Shown: positions 1 through 5,273 of the stretch, piece after piece
Layout of the letters: each line of letters starts with the position of its first letter
How positions within the stretch are numbered: position 1 is the stretch's first letter
Assembly (NCBI GenBank): GCA_004553405.1
Contig: SFLO01000067.1
Location: forward strand, 1 to 5,273
Origin: Coriobacteriaceae bacterium
GTDB lineage: Bacteria; Actinomycetota; Coriobacteriia; Coriobacteriales; QAMH01
Reading direction: 5' to 3'
Length of the DNA: 5,273 nt
The notes under the pieces: model-generated
Database searches by the model: none
Seen by the model: only the letters and a program-made list of their open reading frames with translations
What the model was told of the DNA's origin: nothing
Translations under genes and position numbers: made by a program

Positions 1-395
1 AAGCTGTGAGCGGCCTCGACAACGCCCGTGTCGACCTCGGCGAGCGATTGCTCGACGATGCGTGCGACGAAGGGGGCGGCAGAGACGGTCAGGGGCGGGA
101 TGGCGCCAGCCATGCCCAGGGAGGTGCCCATGATGAGGCGCGTGAGCGGGATCATGGCAACCAATAGGATGATGAAAGGCACGGAGCGGCCGATGTTGAT
201 GATCCAGCCGAGCGCGGCGTTGACGGCCTTGTTGGGGTGAAGGCCGTTTTCGGTGGTGATGTGGAAGCCCACGCCGATGGGCAGGCCGATCACATAGGCC
301 AGCAGGCAGGACACGCAGGTCATGAACAGCGAGGCACCGGTGGCCTCGACGAGGACCCAGCCGTAGTCGGCGATGAACTGGGAGGCAGCCTCCAT
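1..395 (-). CDS. metI: Methionine ABC transporter permease MetI (partial, C-terminal end outside the window)
   Basis: Membrane permease subunit of the MetNIQ importer, which brings methionine into the cell using ATP hydrolysed by MetN. 131 complete codons are visible, starting MEAASQFIADYGWVLVEATG. A first hydrophobic segment lies at about residues 20-45 (with LLAYVIGLPIGVGF). It is followed by the family-typical stretch INIGRSVPFIILLVAMIPLT at 67-86, then GTSLGMAGAIPPLTVSAAPF at 90-109 and ARIVEQSLAEV. The EAA loop that contacts the ATPase begins at residues 127-129 (VVEAAHS) just before the edge, so roughly the last 80-90 residues expected for the family are missing. The start ATG directly follows the metN stop (TAG-ATG). 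A GAGGTG ribosome site (402-407) lies inside the end of metN, 6 nt from the start, which indicates translational coupling. The identification rests on strong motif recognition. Confidence 0.95.
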   Translation of the reverse strand, partial: MEAASQFIADYGWVLVEATGASLFMTCVSCLLAYVIGLPIGVGFHITTENGLHPNKAVNAALGWIINIGRSVPFIILLVAMIPLTRLIMGTSLGMAGAIPPLTVSAAPFVARIVEQSLAEVDTGVVEAAHS

Positions 396-1169
<774 letters not shown>

Positions 1170-1207
1170 TGCGTGGATCCTTGTCTTGGTTGAAAACGCA
1201 AGTTCCC

Positions 1208-1236
1208 ATGATACGGGTGCGCATGGGGATTCACCT
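1208..1236 (-). promoter_or_regulatory. Candidate promoter of metN-metI
   Basis: On the minus strand TATCAT (1213-1208) matches five of six bases of the -10 consensus. The hexamer 17 bp upstream, AGGTGA (1236-1231), is a poor -35 box. A weak -35 would fit a promoter that needs an activator. The implied transcript starts near 1201, about 32 nt before the metN ATG. The main support is that this -10 lies 53 bp from a 20-bp element whose other copy sits 54 bp from the metQ -10. Confidence 0.4.
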
Positions 1237-1266
1237 GAACGCCGCCATTCATTCAGGGCATGGCCT

Positions 1267-1286
1267 GCCATCGCTTTTGCCTATGG
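1267..1286 (-). promoter_or_regulatory. Copy 2 of a 20-bp regulatory-type element (upstream of metN)
   Basis: In the direction of metN the sequence is CCATAGGCAAAAGCGATGGC, identical in 19 of 20 positions to the element upstream of metQ (2350-2369). It has CCAT-N11-ATGG symmetry, which fits the T-N11-A pattern of LysR-family binding sites. Its centre lies about 76 bp upstream of the inferred metN start of transcription. The regulator itself is not in the window, so the protein class is an inference. Confidence 0.5.
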
Positions 1287-1303
1287 AAGACCTCCGGGCA
1301 CAA

Positions 1304-1330
1304 AGAGAGGCGCCACGCGGGCGCCTCTCT
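1304..1330 (-). terminator. Intrinsic terminator after metQ
   Basis: Perfect 11-bp inverted repeat (1304-1314 and 1320-1330) with a 5-nt loop, beginning 20 nt beyond the metQ stop. On the metQ strand the second arm runs into CTCTCTTTGTG, a short and imperfect U tract. The stem is very GC-rich, so it should stop or attenuate metQ transcripts, leaving metN-metI dependent on read-through or on their own promoter. There is no T-run on the plus-strand side, so the hairpin is directional. Confidence 0.7.
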
Positions 1331-1349
1331 GCAGGGATGCTGCGAGCGC

Positions 1350-2207
1350 TTAGCTCAGGGGCAGGACCGCGCCGTTGTAGGTCTTATTGATGTAGTCCTT
1401 GACGGCCTGGGAGTTCAGGGCCTCGAGCAGGGCCTTGGTCTTCTCGGAGTCTGCCTGGTCTGCGGCGACGCAGAGGATGTTGGCGTAGGTCTGAGCGGCC
1501 TGACCAGATGCGTCCTCGATCACCAGGGCGTCGGTGGAGGGGTTCAGGCTGGCCTGCAGCGCATAGTTGGAGTTGATGGTTGCGATGGCCACGTCCTCAA
1601 GGGAGCGGGGGATCTGAGCAGCCTCGAGCTCGACGAACTTGAGGTTCTTGGGATTGGAGGTGATGTCCTTAGGGGTGGCGGTGATGCCGGCGGCGTCATC
1701 GACCTCGATCAGGCCGGCCTGCTCCAGCAGCAGCAGGGCGCGTGCCTCGTTGGTGGTGTCGTTGGGGATGGCAACCTTGTCGCCGTCTGCCAGCTCATCG
1801 AGGGATGCCTTCTTGCCTGCGTAGAGTCCGAAGGGCTCGTAGTGGATCTTGCCGGCAGAGACGAGGTCGGTGCCGTTCTCCTCGTTGTAGGAGTCCAGGT
1901 AGGGCTGATGCTGGAAGTAGTTGGCATCGGCTGCGCCCTCGGTCACAGCAACGTTGGGCTGGATGTAGTCGCCGTACTCGACAACTTCGAGAGTCCAACC
2001 CTCGGCCTCGAGCACCGGGGCTGCGGCGTTCTTGAGGATCTCTGCGTGCGGGGTGGGGGAAGCGGCCACGGTGATGGTGCCCTTGCTCTGAGCAGATGCA
2101 GCAGAGCCACCGCTGTTGCCGCCGCAGCCAACCAGGCCCAAAGATGCGACGAGCGCTGCAGAGGCACCCAGGATGAGTGCCCTGCGGGTGATGGAAGTGA
2201 GCTTCAT
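1350..2207 (-). CDS. metQ: Methionine-binding lipoprotein MetQ (NlpA family)
   Basis: Extracytoplasmic lipoprotein that captures methionine and hands it to MetI/MetN. 285 residues. The signal peptide MKLTSITRRALILGASAALV leads to a lipobox LVGC with lipidated Cys28, followed by a flexible Gly/Ser linker (29-42). NlpA-family motifs appear in order: ASPTPHAEIL (49-58), DANYFQHQPYL (94-104), YEPFGLYAGK (123-132), VAIPNDTTNEARALLLLE (145-162) and AAQIPRSLEDVAIATINSNY (197-216). The C-terminus AVKDYINKTYNGAVLPL is also typical. Start 2207 is fixed by the signal peptide and by an AAGGAGG ribosome site 8 nt upstream; an upstream in-frame ATG at 2318 lies within the promoter and is rejected. The gene is followed by a terminator and then metN-metI. 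Specificity for methionine rather than another ligand is inferred from motifs and neighbours. Confidence 0.95.
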   Translation of the reverse strand: MKLTSITRRALILGASAALVASLGLVGCGGNSGGSAASAQSKGTITVAASPTPHAEILKNAAAPVLEAEGWTLEVVEYGDYIQPNVAVTEGAADANYFQHQPYLDSYNEENGTDLVSAGKIHYEPFGLYAGKKASLDELADGDKVAIPNDTTNEARALLLLEQAGLIEVDDAAGITATPKDITSNPKNLKFVELEAAQIPRSLEDVAIATINSNYALQASLNPSTDALVIEDASGQAAQTYANILCVAADQADSEKTKALLEALNSQAVKDYINKTYNGAVLPLS

Positions 2208-2215
2208 GATTAGTT

Positions 2216-2222
2216 CCTCCTT
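2216..2222 (-). promoter_or_regulatory. Ribosome binding site of metQ
   Basis: AAGGAGG on the minus strand, 8 nt before the ATG at 2207. It is a near-perfect Shine-Dalgarno sequence and decides the lipoprotein start over the longer frame. Confidence 0.85.
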
Positions 2223-2227
2223 GTTGT

Positions 2228-2262
2228 GGGCTTGTGCCCGTTTCTTGTATCCCCTGAGGGGA
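2228..2262 (-). promoter_or_regulatory. Two small dyads in the metQ leader
   Basis: The inferred metQ leader of about 75 nt contains two compact symmetric elements. One is the 13-bp palindrome TCCCCTGAGGGGA (2250-2262). The other is a hairpin GGGC-ACAA-GCCC (2239-2228, written 5'-3' on the mRNA) that ends 5 nt before the ribosome site. They could be an operator and a translation-modulating hairpin. I see no S-box (SAM-I) architecture; the leader is too short and lacks the expected junctions. Confidence 0.4.
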
Positions 2263-2289
2263 ATCACCTTTGGTTTGTGACGGGAACGA

Positions 2290-2318
2290 ATACTATTCCA
2301 GCCTTTTCTCGGGTTCAA
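2290..2318 (-). promoter_or_regulatory. Promoter of metQ
   Basis: On the minus strand, -35 TTGAAC (2318-2313) and -10 TAGTAT (2295-2290) are separated by exactly 17 bp. Both hexamers are good matches to the vegetative sigma consensus. Transcription would start near 2283, giving a leader of about 75 nt. A 20-bp element shared with metN lies 31 bp upstream of the -35 box. Confidence 0.75.
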
Positions 2319-2349
2319 TACTCCTGGTCATAGGGCTTCCGCGCCCTTG

Positions 2350-2369
2350 GCCATCGCTTTTGTCTATGG
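2350..2369 (-). promoter_or_regulatory. Copy 1 of the 20-bp regulatory-type element (upstream of metQ)
   Basis: In the direction of metQ it reads CCATAGACAAAAGCGATGGC, with CCAT-N11-ATGG symmetry. The only difference from the copy at 1267-1286 is A versus G at position 7. Its centre is about 77 bp upstream of the inferred start of transcription, a position used by LysR-type activators. The sequence repeat and spacing are seen directly; the regulator is inferred. Confidence 0.55.
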
Positions 2370-2380
2370 CTATTGCCATA
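2365..2380. promoter_or_regulatory. Perfect 6+6 palindrome overlapping element copy 1
   Basis: TATGGC-TATT-GCCATA is an inverted repeat with 6-bp arms and a 4-bp centre. It shares TATGG with the 20-bp element. It is absent from the metN copy, so it may be a second operator specific to metQ. Confidence 0.4.
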
Positions 2381-2402
2381 TAGCGTTCAGATAGCTAGGC
2401 AT

Positions 2403-2567
2403 CAGGGCTGCGAGGGGCGCGGCGCATGCGATGCTCCGGGCGCTCCGGCTGCTCGCTCCTTCGTCGCTCGTGCGCCTCCACCGCTCTAATAGGGCCGCCT
2501 TCGGCGGCATTTATAGAATGTGGCTTAGCCGCTCCGCATCGCATGCACCGCACCCCTCGCAGCCTTG
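2403..2567. repeat. Long imperfect inverted repeat in the metQ-tetR gap
   Basis: Arms 2406-2434 and 2536-2564 are complementary over 29 bp with two mismatches (2418/2552 and 2423/2547). Both mismatches become G-U pairs in a minus-strand RNA. Pairing continues outward to 2403/2567 if one G-T pair is allowed. The arms enclose about 100 nt, which include a separate hairpin at 2494-2508. The block lies between two promoters that point away from each other, so it is not a terminator for either neighbour. It may be a REP/BIME-like intergenic repeat or a structured RNA. Confidence 0.75.
2494..2508. repeat. Small GC hairpin inside the inverted repeat
   Basis: GCCGCC-TTC-GGCGGC is a perfect 6-bp stem with a 3-nt loop. 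On the plus strand it is followed by ATTTATAG, which is only weakly terminator-like. No plus-strand gene ends upstream of it. Confidence 0.5.
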
Positions 2568-2577
2568 GGGCTCACAG

Positions 2578-2631
2578 GTCTGCCGAGGGGAGCGCGGCGC
2601 GCGGCCTGCTCCAGGCGCTCCGGCTGCTCGC
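2578..2631. repeat. Direct copy of the left arm unit
   Basis: This stretch aligns with 2405-2456 in the same orientation with small indels. Both share CGAGGGG, CGCGGCGC, TGCTCC and an exact 18-bp tail GGCGCTCCGGCTGCTCGC (2439-2456 and 2614-2631). With the inverted copy at 2536-2564 there are three copies of one unit within 230 bp. Confidence 0.65.
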
Positions 2632-2661
2632 ATAGTCTGCCGACTCCCGGCGCATCTGCCA

Positions 2662-2695
2662 TTACCCCGGCGCCGTTCAGCTGGTACAATCTGAA
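2662..2695 (+). promoter_or_regulatory. Promoter of tetR with a possible autoregulatory operator
   Basis: TGGTACAAT (2682-2690) is an extended -10 box. TTACCC (2662-2667), 17 bp upstream, is a weak -35. The dyad TTCAG-N10-CTGAA (2676-2695) straddles the -10, which is where an autorepressing TetR protein would bind. Transcription would start near 2697, leaving a leader of about 34 nt. Confidence 0.5.
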
Positions 2696-2730
2696 TGAAC
2701 GATTGGTGATTGCTGTAGGAAGGTGTCGCC

Positions 2731-3312
2731 GTGCGGGTCCGCAACGAGGAGAGCTACCAGCGCAACAAGGAGCAGCACATGGAGGCCTGCTTCGCGGCGT
2801 ACGCCGAGGGCGGCCTGAGCAGCACCGGCATCAAGGCCCTGGCAGCCGAGTGCGGCTGCTCGACGGCCACGCTCTACACCTACTTCGACAATCTCGACGA
2901 CCTCATCGTGCAGTCTACTGCCCACTGCATGGCCAAGGTGGAGGATGAGTTCATGGCCCGCGCGCCCAAGAGCGCCGCGGAGCTGGAGCGCTTCATCGAC
3001 GAGACACCCTACTGGACCGCAGAGAGACACGGGGCGAGCTACCGCCTCATGTACCAGGTCTACGCCCACCCCAAGTACCGCGAGTTCGGCAAGGAGTTCT
3101 TCCAAGGTGTGAACGAGCGCTATGCACAGTACGCCGCCGAGCTAGCCGGCTCGCTGGGCCTGCCCGCAAACGCGCTCACGGGCCTGATCTTCATCTTCGT
3201 GCGCGCTTGCGTGCATTACGCGCTCTACGAAGACGAGGCCTACCTGAAAGCCCAGCTCGGTGTCCTGAAGCAGGGCATCGCGCTGTTCATGTCGCAAGCT
3301 AAAGCCGCCTGA
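2731..3312 (+). CDS. TetR/AcrR-family transcriptional regulator
   Basis: 193-residue DNA-binding repressor of TetR size. The N-terminal helix-turn-helix spans about residues 10-58. Helix 1 is RNKEQHMEACFAAYAEGGLS (11-30), followed by IKALAAECGCSTATLYTYF (34-52), the family's core with the conserved T-LY-YF recognition element, and then DNLDDLIVQ. Residues 60-193 form the variable helical ligand-binding and dimerisation part, whose ligand cannot be read from sequence. The GTG start at 2731 has AGGAAGG 7 nt upstream and keeps helix 1 whole. An ATG at 2779 also has a fair AAGGAG, but starting there would cut helix 1. Next is the gene for a secreted repeat protein, 23 bp downstream with no terminator between, so that gene is the obvious regulatory target together with tetR itself. 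Confidence 0.88.
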   Translation: MRVRNEESYQRNKEQHMEACFAAYAEGGLSSTGIKALAAECGCSTATLYTYFDNLDDLIVQSTAHCMAKVEDEFMARAPKSAAELERFIDETPYWTAERHGASYRLMYQVYAHPKYREFGKEFFQGVNERYAQYAAELAGSLGLPANALTGLIFIFVRACVHYALYEDEAYLKAQLGVLKQGIALFMSQAKAA

Positions 3313-3335
3313 TGATGGAAGCGGAGGTAAACACC

Positions 3336-5273
3336 ATGAGAGTTAGACGAGAGAACGCGAAGCCGACGCTGCTGCGGCGGGTGCTGTCCTGCCTGGTGAG
3401 CGCTGCGATGGTCGTGGCGTTCACGCCTGTCGTGGCGTTGGGTGGGACACCGCTCAACGGCACGGTGGATTACCTCAATTGGGATGCGTCCAACAAGAGG
3501 CTGGTAGATGCCAAATACGCGGGCGACTACACACAGCTTTCAGATAGCGATGGCGCTTGGGGTACGAGCGGACAAACCACCTGGTATGTGGTGGCCGCTG
3601 GCAGCACCGTGGCCATTGGATCAGCAGATAATCCCCAGCGCGTCACTGTCGAAGGCAACGTCAACCTGATCCTCGCTGACAACTGCAACCTCACAGTCAA
3701 CGGCGGCATCCAGGTGAGCAGCGGCAACAGCCTGACTGTCTACGGGCAGACTGGCGGCACGGGAAAGCTGACCGCCCAGAACGTGCAGAGGTGCTACGCG
3801 GGCATCGGCAGTGACATCTATGCTAACGGCGGCAACATCACAATTAACGGCGGCAACATCACAGCTACCGGCGGCGAGAAAGGCGCTGGCATCGGCGGCG
3901 GCGGCGGCAAGTCTGTCGGCAACATCACCATCAACGGCGGCTCGGTTAAGGCAGCAAGCAGCGATGCTGTTTCTATCCAAAGCGGCGCGGGCATCGGCGG
4001 CGGATGCTTCTGCTCTGGCGGCAACATCACCATCAACGGCGGCAAAGTTGAGGCAACAGGCGGCGCCAGCGACAAAGGCTGTGGCGCGGGCATCGGCGGC
4101 GGTGGCAGCCAAGGAGGATCCGCTTATAACGACGGCCAGATTACCGTCACTGGCGGCTCGGTTATGGCAACAGGTGGTGAGAGCAGTACAGGATCCCTTG
4201 GCGGCGCGGGCATCGGCGGCGGCAGTTTAAGCGGTAGCGGGGGCACCATCACTATCAGCGGTGGAGATGTCACAGCTGACGGCGGCAGCAGCGGCGCGGG
4301 TATCGGCGGCGGCCACCAAAGCGCTGTCGGCAACGTCACCATCAGCGGCGGCACGGTCAAGGCCAACGGCGGCAGCAGCGGCGCGGGCATCGGCAGCGGC
4401 TATTACAGTTCTAGCGGCGCTGTCGGCAACGTCACCATCAGCGGCGGCATTGTCAACGCAACCGGCGGAACCAGCGCCGCAGGCATCGGCAAAGGATACT
4501 CTGGCAGCAACGCAACCTTTAGCACGGGAACGAACGGCAACGCGGTGATATTCGCCAGCTCGGGTAGCGTCTACGTTGATGCTATTTCCGACACGACCAA
4601 CCAGGACAAATGGAGCGGCGTGGTCTTCGAGGAGGATGGCGGCAAGGTCTACGGAACGTCCGCTATCACTCCTACCGAGAGCTTCACGATTGACAATGGC
4701 AAGACACTAACGATTCCCGAAAGTGCCGCGCTCACTATCGCTTCAGGTAAGACGCTGACCAACAACGGCACCATAGAAATCAAGCAGAATGGAGAGCTGG
4801 TCCTCAACGGAACACTGGACAACCGGGGCGCGATTACAGGCAACGGCAGCATCAGCCCGGAAGAAAAGAAGCTGGCCCAGACCACCCCGCCCTCCCCAAC
4901 TGTCCAAAGCGTTACGGTAGATAGCACCACGCTGGCAGCCATGTCCGGCGGTGCAGGCGGCGTGGAATACAGCAAGGACGGCACGAGTTGGCAGGATGGC
5001 ACGGCCTTCAGCGGCCTGCAGCCTGCGCAAAACTACACCTTCTACGCCCGTTACAAGGGCACCGGGATTTACAAGCCGTCTGACTCCAGCAGTGGCGCTG
5101 CAGGATATACGGCTCTCTCCGCTCCCCAAAACCTCGCATGGAGCGGCACCACGGCCACATGGGATACTGTGACTAATGTCTCTGGCTATAAGGTGCAGCT
5201 CTACCAGAACGGTAGTCCGTCGAGCAGTTCTGTTGCAGTCAGCGGCACGAATCACATATTCGATATCGCAGGC
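3336..5273 (+). CDS. Secreted glycine-rich GAGIGGG-repeat surface protein (partial, no stop in window)
   Basis: An open frame of 646 codons runs off the right edge. Start: GGAGGT (3323-3328) lies 7 nt before the ATG. The signal peptide has a basic start (MRVRRENAKPTLLRR) and a hydrophobic core to about residue 34, with probable cleavage after VVA. Residues 40-150 (YLNWD..., WYVVAAGSTVAIG, NLILADNCNLTVNGGIQVSS) form the domain I associate with the front of such gut-bacterial surface proteins. Residues 154-387 hold eight AGIG motifs alternating with GNITINGGSVKATGG-like strands, a pattern expected of a beta-solenoid. Residues 449-506 (FTIDNGKTLTIPESAALTIA...) look like more solenoid. Residues 522-590 (VEYSKDGTSWQDG, YTFYARYKGTG) are Ig/FN3-like, and 592-646 (SAPQNLAWSGTTATWDTV) begin an FN3 module. 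No catalytic motif is visible. Adhesion or glycan binding is a guess, and the anchor (LPXTG or other) lies outside. Confidence 0.85.
   Translation, partial: MRVRRENAKPTLLRRVLSCLVSAAMVVAFTPVVALGGTPLNGTVDYLNWDASNKRLVDAKYAGDYTQLSDSDGAWGTSGQTTWYVVAAGSTVAIGSADNPQRVTVEGNVNLILADNCNLTVNGGIQVSSGNSLTVYGQTGGTGKLTAQNVQRCYAGIGSDIYANGGNITINGGNITATGGEKGAGIGGGGGKSVGNITINGGSVKAASSDAVSIQSGAGIGGGCFCSGGNITINGGKVEATGGASDKGCGAGIGGGGSQGGSAYNDGQITVTGGSVMATGGESSTGSLGGAGIGGGSLSGSGGTITISGGDVTADGGSSGAGIGGGHQSAVGNVTISGGTVKANGGSSGAGIGSGYYSSSGAVGNVTISGGIVNATGGTSAAGIGKGYSGSNATFSTGTNGNAVIFASSGSVYVDAISDTTNQDKWSGVVFEEDGGKVYGTSAITPTESFTIDNGKTLTIPESAALTIASGKTLTNNGTIEIKQNGELVLNGTLDNRGAITGNGSISPEEKKLAQTTPPSPTVQSVTVDSTTLAAMSGGAGGVEYSKDGTSWQDGTAFSGLQPAQNYTFYARYKGTGIYKPSDSSSGAAGYTALSAPQNLAWSGTTATWDTVTNVSGYKVQLYQNGSPSSSSVAVSGTNHIFDIAG
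3795..4496 (+). repeat. Tandem AGIG repeat array within the surface protein
   Basis: Eight copies begin at residues 154 (YAGIGSD), 183, 217, 250, 290, 320 (all GAGIGGG), 349 (GAGIGSG) and 381 (AAGIGKG). They are 29-40 residues apart. Each is followed by a loop of variable length and composition, for example CFCSG or GSQGGSAYNDG. Then comes G-[NQT]-[IV]-T-[IV]-x-GG-x-V-x-A, usually ending in a glycine-rich turn. Copies at the two ends are the most divergent, as is usual when an array grows from within. Confidence 0.85.
4321..4449 (+). repeat. 33-bp exact direct repeat (96-bp period) in the array
   Basis: The 33 bases at 4321-4353 recur without change at 4417-4449, 96 bp (32 codons) later and in frame. 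A further 22-bp exact match links 4279-4300 and 4366-4387. Identity at silent positions means recent duplication or gene conversion between neighbouring repeat units. Confidence 0.8.

Noticed and set aside
1260..2213. Plus-strand frame of 317 codons opposite metQ
   Set aside because: It lies fully over metQ, whose signal peptide, lipobox and NlpA motifs are clear. The plus-strand product resembles nothing and is a high-GC artefact.
2208..2290. SAM or T-box riboswitch upstream of metQ
   Set aside because: The leader is too short and I find neither S-box junction elements nor a T-box sequence; only two small dyads are present.
2403..2567. Bidirectional terminator between metQ and tetR
   Set aside because: Both genes are transcribed away from this block, so no transcript needs to end there, and there is no clear T-run after the arms.
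2426..2948. Small Arg/Ala/Cys-rich frames in the metQ-tetR gap
   Set aside because: They run through the repeat cluster and into tetR out of frame, with no ribosome site or plausible composition.
2779..3312. Alternative ATG start for the TetR regulator
   Set aside because: It has a fair ribosome site but would remove most of helix 1 of the DNA-binding domain, so the GTG at 2731 is preferred.
3795..4496. CRISPR-like array, because of short repeats with spacers
   Set aside because: The repeats are in-frame protein-coding units with variable spacing and no constant repeat length or palindromic repeat.
3527..4548. Several Ala/Pro-rich frames on both strands over the repeat array
   Set aside because: They arise from the GGC/GCC repetition in other frames. 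The true frame has a signal peptide and ribosome site and is open to the window edge.
4649..5255. Minus-strand frames of 117 and 170 codons near the right end
   Set aside because: They overlap the open surface-protein frame, have no convincing ribosome site or recognisable domain, and look like shadows.

Overview
The window is high-GC DNA that reads as the chromosome of a Gram-positive actinobacterium, most likely a gut member of the Coriobacteriia (Collinsella/Olsenella-like). The reasons are the GC-rich codon use, strong AAGGAGG-type ribosome sites, a lipoprotein-type MetQ, and a large secreted protein built from GAGIGGG repeats, a class I associate with Gram-positive gut bacteria. The genus is an inference and was not checked against any database.

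Left part, minus strand (1-2207, read right to left): a complete methionine ABC import locus in the order metQ (lipoprotein that binds the substrate), a hairpin terminator, then metN (ATPase) and metI (permease, cut by the window edge). metN and metI abut as TAG-ATG and are surely coupled. metQ is separated from them by 180 bp that hold the terminator and a second promoter-like region. A 20-bp element with CCAT-N11-ATGG symmetry lies upstream of metQ, and again, with one mismatch, upstream of metN. Its distance to the proposed -10 box is almost the same in both places (54 and 53 bp). This points to two co-regulated promoters controlled by one DNA-binding protein, possibly of the LysR type. The MetN protein is short (257 aa) and lacks the C-terminal NIL domain that carries methionine feedback in the E. 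coli transporter.

Middle (2208-2730): a gap of about 520 bp between divergent genes. It holds the metQ leader and promoter on the left and the tetR promoter, with a dyad over its -10 box, on the right. Between these two outward-facing promoters is a GC-rich block with three related repeat copies. Two of them form a near-perfect 29-bp inverted repeat around a small hairpin, and the third is a direct copy. Neither flanking gene needs a terminator there.

Right part, plus strand (2731-5273): a TetR/AcrR-type regulator followed after 23 bp by a gene that stays open to the end of the window (646 codons, no stop). It encodes a secreted protein with a signal peptide, an N-terminal domain, eight AGIG-type glycine-rich repeats that look like a beta-solenoid, and Ig/fibronectin-III-like modules at the cut end. 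The regulator and the surface protein appear to form one operon. A 33-bp exact repeat inside the gene shows recent internal duplication, so repeat number may differ between strains.
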